From: Kitasatospora paranensis
Lineage (GTDB): Bacteria > Actinomycetota > Actinomycetes > Streptomycetales > Streptomycetaceae
Assembly (NCBI RefSeq): GCF_039544005.1
Contig: NZ_BAABKV010000001.1
Span: 6,820,001 to 6,884,000 of the forward strand
Reading direction: 5' to 3'
Length of the DNA: 64,000 nucleotides
The notes beneath the pieces were generated by a model. It did not search any database and was not told the origin of the DNA. It saw nothing but the letters and a program-made list of their open reading frames with translations. Of this stretch, positions 60,070-64,000 are shown piece after piece. The stretch's first letter is position 1. Every line of letters begins with the position of its first letter. Position numbers and translations under genes: made by a program.

Positions 60070-61289
60070 TCAGAGGAAGGTCCGGCCCTCGCCGCGGTAG
60101 GTCGGCACGGTCTCCACCACGCGGTCCCCGTCCACCAGGTGCAGCTCGGCGAAGCGCTCGCAGAGCTCGCCCGCCTTGGCGTGCCGGAACCACACCCGGT
60201 CGCCCACCAGCAGGTCGTCGGCCGCGGCCCCGAGCAGCGGCGTCTGCACCTCGCCGGCGCCCTCCTGCGGGTCGTAGCGCAGGCCGGCCGGCAGGTGCGG
60301 GACGGGGAGCGGTCCGCGCCCGCGGGGCCGGAGGCCGGGTAGCCGCCGCCCAGCACCGTCACCACGCCGACGCCGGGCCGGCGCACCACCGGCTGGGCGA
60401 ACAGCGCGGCGGGCCGCCCGGTGAACGCCCGGTAGTTGTCGAACAGTCGCGGCACGTACAGCCCGGATCCCGCGGCGACCTCGGTGACCGCCGCCTCCGC
60501 GACCGTCGACTCCACACTGCCGGTGCCGCCGCCGTTGACGAACTCCAGCTCGGCGACCTGACGCAGCCGGCGCACCACCGCGGCCCGCCGCACGGCGAGT
60601 TCGGCCCGCGCCCGGTCCTGCATCAGCCGGACCATCCGCGAGCGCACCGGCCGGCCCGCGATCCGGTCGCCGACCCCCGCGATGTGCCCCTCGTACGCCA
60701 TCAGGCCGACCACCCGGAAGCCCGGGCGGGTCTGCACCAGCTCGGCGAGCGCGCCGACGGCCTCCGGGGTGCGCAGCGGGGAGCGCCGGGCGCCCACCCG
60801 CACCCGGCCGCCGAGCAGCTGCAGCGAGGTGTCCAGCTCCAGGCAGACCCGCACGGTCTCGGCGCCGCCCCGGGCGGCGTCGATCAGGTCGAGCTGCGCC
60901 GGGTCGTCGACCAGCACGGTGACGGCAGCGGCGAGCTTCGGGTCGGCGGTGAGCTCCGCGAAGGCGGCCCGGTCGGCCGACGGGTAGGCGAGCAGGATGT
61001 CGGAGAAGCCCGAACGGGCGAGCCAGAGCGACTCGGCGAGGGTGAAGCTCATGATCCCGGCGAAGCCGTCCATGGCGAGGACGCGCTCCAGCAGGGCCCG
61101 GCAGCGCACCGACTTGCTCGCCACCCGGATCGGCTTGCCGTTCGCGCGGCGCACCAGGTCGGCCGCGTTGGCGTCGAACGCCGCCAGGTCGACGATCGCC
61201 AGCGGCGCGTCGAGGTGGGCGGTCGCCCGGTCGTAGCGGGCGCGGTCGGCGACGGCGCCGGGCGCGGCGGGGGCGAGGTCGGTGGCCAT
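60070..61289 (-). CDS. Alanine-racemase-fold PLP enzyme (amino acid deaminase/aldolase type), suspected frameshift
   Basis: About 406 residues when reconstructed. The PLP lysine is in KPIRVASKSVRCRALLERVL. The barrel continues with FAGIMSFTLAESLWLARSGF and GFRVVGLMAYEGHIAG. The C-terminal beta domain (GDRVWFRHAKAGELCERFAE, ending YRGEGRTFL) is in another frame: one missing base near 60311-60313 would join GADP to LPVPHLPAGL. The span is one base short. Relatives include D-threonine aldolase and D-amino-acid deaminases. ATG at 61289. Confidence 0.8.
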
Positions 61290-61312
61290 GGGCGCAGCGT
61301 GCCACACGGCGG

Positions 61313-62226
61313 CTACCGCTGGGTAGAGGTGGCCGCGGTCAGGCTGTCGACGGCGGCCGAGGCGGCCGACTCGACCAGGTCGATGCCCTCCTGCTCGGTC
61401 GCGGAGCCGTCGCTCAGGACGGCCACCAGCACCTGGCGGCCGTCGTGGACGACCCGCCCGATGCTGTTGATCACCCAGGCGCCGCTCTCCGTCCGCGGCA
61501 GCCAGCCGTTCTTGAGCCGGGGGTCGCCGCCGTCGTCCGCCGCGGAGACGCCCCAGTCCTGGTCGTCGGCGATCCGGCCCATCAACCCCTGCAGGTAGCT
61601 CCGGGAGGCTGTGCCCAGCGAGTCGTCCGTCCCGAACACGACCTGGAGCAGGCGCAGTTGGTCGGCGGCGGTGGTGGCCGTCAGTCCCCAGTAGCCGTCG
61701 GTGCCCGCGGTGGTGGCGGTCAGCCCGAACGCGGCGTTGGCCTCGTCCAGGCCGTCGGCCCCGCCGACCGCCTCGAACAGCTCGGTGGCCGCGTCGTTGT
61801 CGCTGTTCTCGATCATCAGTGCGGCGGCGGTCCGCTGCGCCGCCGTCAGCATGCCGTCGGACTGCCGGAGCAGGGCTGCCAGGATGTCCACCTTGACGAT
61901 GCTGGCGGTCACGAAGGTGTCGGTGCCGTAGTCCGCGGTGGCACCGGTCGCGGTGTCCAGCACGGCGACGGAGACGTGGCCGGTGGTGCCGCCGAGGGCG
62001 TCGGCGAGCCCTGCGTCGAGCTGCGCGCCGAGCCGGGCGGCCGCGTCGGCGGAGGGGCGCCGGCCGGCTCGGTGGCGGCGACCTGCAAGGTGTCGGCGCT
62101 CTGCGACCGTCCCGGGTACAGCCGGACGGCGGCGGCCGCGAGGGCGAGGACGAGCAGCGCTGCCGTCCGCCGTGTCCGTCGACGCCGCCTGCGCGCGTCC
62201 CTTCGGGTCCTGCCCTCTGCTGCCAT
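61313..62226 (-). CDS. Secreted or anchored serine hydrolase, class A beta-lactamase-like, suspected frameshift
   Basis: About 304 residues when reconstructed. ATG at 62226 opens a highly basic N terminus and one transmembrane helix (TAALLVLALAAAAVRLYP), then a short linker. The enzyme fold begins near residue 60: the nucleophile SxxK is ASIVKVDILAALL, and the second motif SDN is in ENSDNDAATEL. Motif 3 is unclear. The frame changes at GGGG 62054-62057; one more G gives AGAPSADAAARLGAQL. It may act on cell wall or beta-lactam substrates. Confidence 0.78.
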
Positions 62227-62320
62227 GGCGGCGATGCTGGCCGGGGCCCCTGTGGCGGCCATGAGCCGTGGGTGAGCGACGGCTGAGAAGCGCGTCCGCG
62301 CGGTGGCATAGGCTCGTCGG

Positions 62321-63066
62321 GTGGAGCCCAAGAACATCCCGAACCCCGGATTCGCCGACGACGACGGCACCGCCGACCCGAGGCTCGCCTCGGCTCTCGA
62401 GGAGTGGGCCCGCCGGCCCGCGGAGGAGCCGGCGCTGCTGGCGGCGCTGACACCGAGCCGGCTGATGGTGCCGATCGTGGCGCTGCTGGGGGAGGTGGAG
62501 ACGGGGGCGGACGGCCTTCGGCACGAGAAGACCAGTGACATGGCCGTCCCGGTGATCGAGGCCGCGGACGGGCGGCGGGCGCTGCCCGCCTTCACCTCGC
62601 TGGCGACGATGGCCCGCTGGCGGGCCGATGCCCGGCCGGCGCCGGTGGCCGCGCCGCAGGCGGCGATGGTCGCCTTCGCGGAGCGCGCCGACACGCTGCT
62701 GATCGACCCGGCGGGCCCGGTCAGCTACCGGCTGAGCGGTGCCCGGCTGCGGGCGCTCGCGGAGAACCGGCCGTACCGGCCGCCGGTGGAGGACCCGGAC
62801 GTCCGGGAGGCGGTGCGGGCCGTCCTGGCGGCGGAGCCCGCGGTGGTTGCCGCCCACCTGCGCCCCGCGGTCGGGGTCGACGGCGTGCTCGCGCTCGTCC
62901 TGGAGCCGGAGACGGCGTACGGCGACGGGGCCCGGGCGTTCTTCGAGCGGCTGGCGGGCACGCTGGCCGCCGACCCGGTGCTGCGGGTCCGGATGGACGG
63001 GGGCTGGAGATGGCGATGCTGGCGCCGGGCACCGAACTGTCCGGCGAGCCCTTCTACCGGCGCTGA
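62321..63066 (+). CDS. SseB-family protein, suspected frameshift near the C terminus
   Basis: About 248 residues when reconstructed; GTG at 62321. Conserved stretches: PAEEPALLAALTPSRLMVPI, PVIEAADGRRALPAFTSLAT and a C-terminal SseB_C-like part (EPETAYGDGARAFFERLAG, then GLEMAMLAPGTEL). The frame changes at the GGGGG run 62999-63003; one added G yields RMDGGLEMAMLAPG and a stop at 63066. SseB relatives are uncharacterised in actinobacteria. It sits between the serine hydrolase and DUF1844 genes, close to the infC operon. Confidence 0.78.
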
Positions 63067-63112
63067 CGGCGGCCGGTCCGGCTCGCACGGCACCGGGGCA
63101 CGGCCCCGGCAC

Positions 63113-63160
63113 GCGCCAGGGGCGCGGAACCCGCCGAGGCGGGTTCCGCGCCCCTGGCGC
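63113..63160. terminator. Perfect 23-bp hairpin between sseB and DUF1844
   Basis: Bases 63113-63135 are fully complementary to 63138-63160, with a two-base centre. It is between two convergent genes and is the longest perfect stem in the window. Confidence 0.85.
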
Positions 63161-63166
63161 GGCGGG

Positions 63167-63547
63167 TCAGGAGTAGACCGGGCCGGTGAACTTCTCGCCG
63201 GGGCCGGCGCCCGGGGCGTCCGGGACGAGCGAGGCCTCGCGGAAGGCGAGCTGCAGCGAGCGCAGGCCGTCCCGCAGCGGGGCGGCGTGGAAGTTGGAGA
63301 TCTCCGGCGCGCCGGCGGTCACCAGGCCGGCGAGTGCGGTGATCAGCTTGCGGGCCTCGTCGAGGTCCTTGTCGGCCTCGCCGCCCTCGGCCAGTCCGCA
63401 CTTCACCGCCGCCGCGCTCATCAGGTGGACGGCGACGGTGGTGATCACCTCCACGGCCGGCACCTCCGCGATGTCGCGGGTCAGGTCGTCGAAGCCGAGC
63501 GCCTGCTCGTCGTCGTGCTCGTGGGGCTGGCTGGTCAAGGTGCTCAC
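63167..63547 (-). CDS. DUF1844 domain protein
   Basis: 126 residues from GTG at 63547 (VSTLTSQPHEHDDEQ). The DUF1844 core spans about 25-100 (EVPAVEVITTVAVHLMSAAA, then DLDEARKLITALAGLV). Small helical protein of unknown function, conserved beside infC in actinobacteria. It is divergent from infC with a 431-base leader region between. Confidence 0.9.
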   Translation of the reverse strand: MSTLTSQPHEHDDEQALGFDDLTRDIAEVPAVEVITTVAVHLMSAAAVKCGLAEGGEADKDLDEARKLITALAGLVTAGAPEISNFHAAPLRDGLRSLQLAFREASLVPDAPGAGPGEKFTGPVYS

Positions 63548-63631
63548 TCCGTCGGGCGGGGGTACGTTCACCAGGGAGCGTACAAGGCGGGGTGCCCGGG
63601 GCCGGAATACCGGTCGTGCCCCGAACGCTGC

Positions 63632-63978
63632 TATGATTCGAGACTGACCGGCCAGGAGCCCCCAGGGCACCCGGCCAGCAAGTGGAGGCTCCACCCAGGA
63701 GGCCCGAGAGGGCAACCGCGACAGTCTCCCACCCGATCGACCTCCGGGCCGACGGGTCCGGTCCGCGACGTACGCCGCAAGGCGCGCGATCGCCAGCGGC
63801 GCCCCCCGAGGGCGCCCCGGAATGTGTGGAGCCCCGCCTGTACCGTGCGGGGCTTTTTTCGTGCGTTCGGTGCCTTTCGGCAGCGGAGCATGAATGAAGC
63901 CCCGCCCAGTGGTCGAAACCACGACGTGCGACCGCCGCCCGACGGCCGCAGCGCAAAAGGTGCAACCGAGGAGGCCCC
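63632..63978 (+). promoter_or_regulatory. infC leader region with possible promoter
   Basis: A -10-like TATGAT lies at 63632-63637, though no clear -35 was seen. If used, infC has a leader over 300 bases long that contains several potential stems and the terminator-like hairpin at 63830-63859. Leaders controlling infC-rpmI-rplT by attenuation are known in other bacteria; function here is inferred. No other gene is seen in the leader. Confidence 0.5.
63830..63859 (+). terminator. Intrinsic terminator/attenuator in the infC leader
   Basis: AGCCCCGC (63830-63837) pairs with GCGGGGCT (63847-63854), directly followed by TTTTT. It is the only classic stem plus T tract in the window, and lies 120 bases before infC rather than after a gene, so attenuation of the infC operon is likely. 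Confidence 0.7.
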
Positions 63979-64000
63979 ATCAGCACCGAGCCCCGCATCA
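63979..64000 (+). CDS. infC: Translation initiation factor IF-3, 5' end only, ATC start
   Basis: Only the first seven codons are in the window (ISTEPRI), matching the streptomycete IF-3 N terminus. IF-3 binds the 30S subunit and checks the start codon. The frame is closed by TGA at 63895-63897 and contains no ATG, GTG, TTG or CTG between that stop and ATC at 63979, so ATC is the only plausible start; GAGGAGG lies four bases before it. Non-standard starts on infC let IF-3 repress its own translation in other bacteria. Confidence 0.85.

Noticed and set aside
63682..63897. 71-codon frame in the infC leader
   Set aside because: It crosses the terminator-like hairpin and has no ribosome binding site; the region is better explained as an RNA leader.
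63890..64000. infC starting at the ATG at 63890
   Set aside because: That ATG is in another frame (MNEAPPSG); the IF-3 frame ISTEPRI is only reached from ATC 63979.
1..64000. tRNA, rRNA, insertion sequences, integrases or prophage genes
   Set aside because: None was recognised on either strand. The accessory block has no visible mobile-element genes or flanking repeats.

Overview
The window is very G+C-rich actinobacterial chromosome. Codon third positions are almost all G or C, GTG starts are common, and the locus carries the pupylation-proteasome genes. Gene order (ferredoxin, arc, dop, pup, prcB, prcA, pafA, FKBP prolyl isomerases, pafB, pafC, tatA, tatC and, after a long interruption, a Ski2-like helicase, ending with DUF1844 and infC) matches the Streptomycetaceae core. 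Streptomyces or Kitasatospora is the likely source; the genus cannot be settled here.

Layout. (1) 0.3-7.1 kb: an orphan peptide-type ABC substrate-binding lipoprotein, a NarL/LuxR response regulator abutting a RecB-type nuclease, a site-2 protease with CBS domains, TrmI tRNA methyltransferase, a small secreted or membrane protein and a ferredoxin. (2) 7.3-21.3 kb: a compact Pup-proteasome locus, three FKBP-type isomerases, the WYL regulators PafB and PafC, and TatA and TatC. (3) 21.5-30.5 kb: a catabolic operon for hydroxyproline, with a three-subunit D-hydroxyproline dehydrogenase, a DHDPS-like deaminase, a 4-hydroxyproline epimerase, a semialdehyde dehydrogenase, a second proline-racemase-family enzyme, an ornithine-cyclodeaminase-like reductase and a GntR/FCD regulator. 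(4) 30.5-39.5 kb: allophanate hydrolase, urea carboxylase, two urea amidolyase-associated proteins, a TetR regulator and an APC permease; identical palindromes lie at the UAAP1 start and ahead of the permease. (5) 39.6-50.5 kb: nitronate monooxygenase, an Xaa-Pro-type M24 peptidase, an ArsR/MFS divergent pair, four Roadblock/LC7 proteins in two groups, an MFS remnant, a secreted M6 metalloprotease and a second ArsR regulator. (6) 51-64 kb: return to conserved genes: Ski2-like helicase, secreted EEP phosphodiesterase, 5'-3' exonuclease, CDF transporter, gamma-glutamyl hydrolase, a degenerate SDR, a DUF2510 protein, an alanine-racemase-like enzyme, a serine hydrolase, SseB, DUF1844 and the start of infC.

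How the genes may work together. Regions 3-5 look like an accessory nitrogen-scavenging block placed between tatC and the helicase. A shared element close to TGTGA(C/A)AT lies just upstream of the hydroxyproline operon, the deaminase, the gntR gene, the M24 peptidase and the M6 protease. This suggests one regulon that breaks down proline- or hydroxyproline-rich protein outside the cell, trims the peptides and oxidises the imino acids to 2-oxoglutarate. A TetR-palindrome module controls urea or guanidine carboxylation beside it.

Sequence quality. Eight genes are broken by what read as ten single-base deletions in short C or G runs, with the protein continuing in another frame each time. Assembly or base-calling error is the simplest explanation, so these genes are annotated as full-length with a suspected frameshift. 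infC has no NTG start codon available and must begin at ATC.
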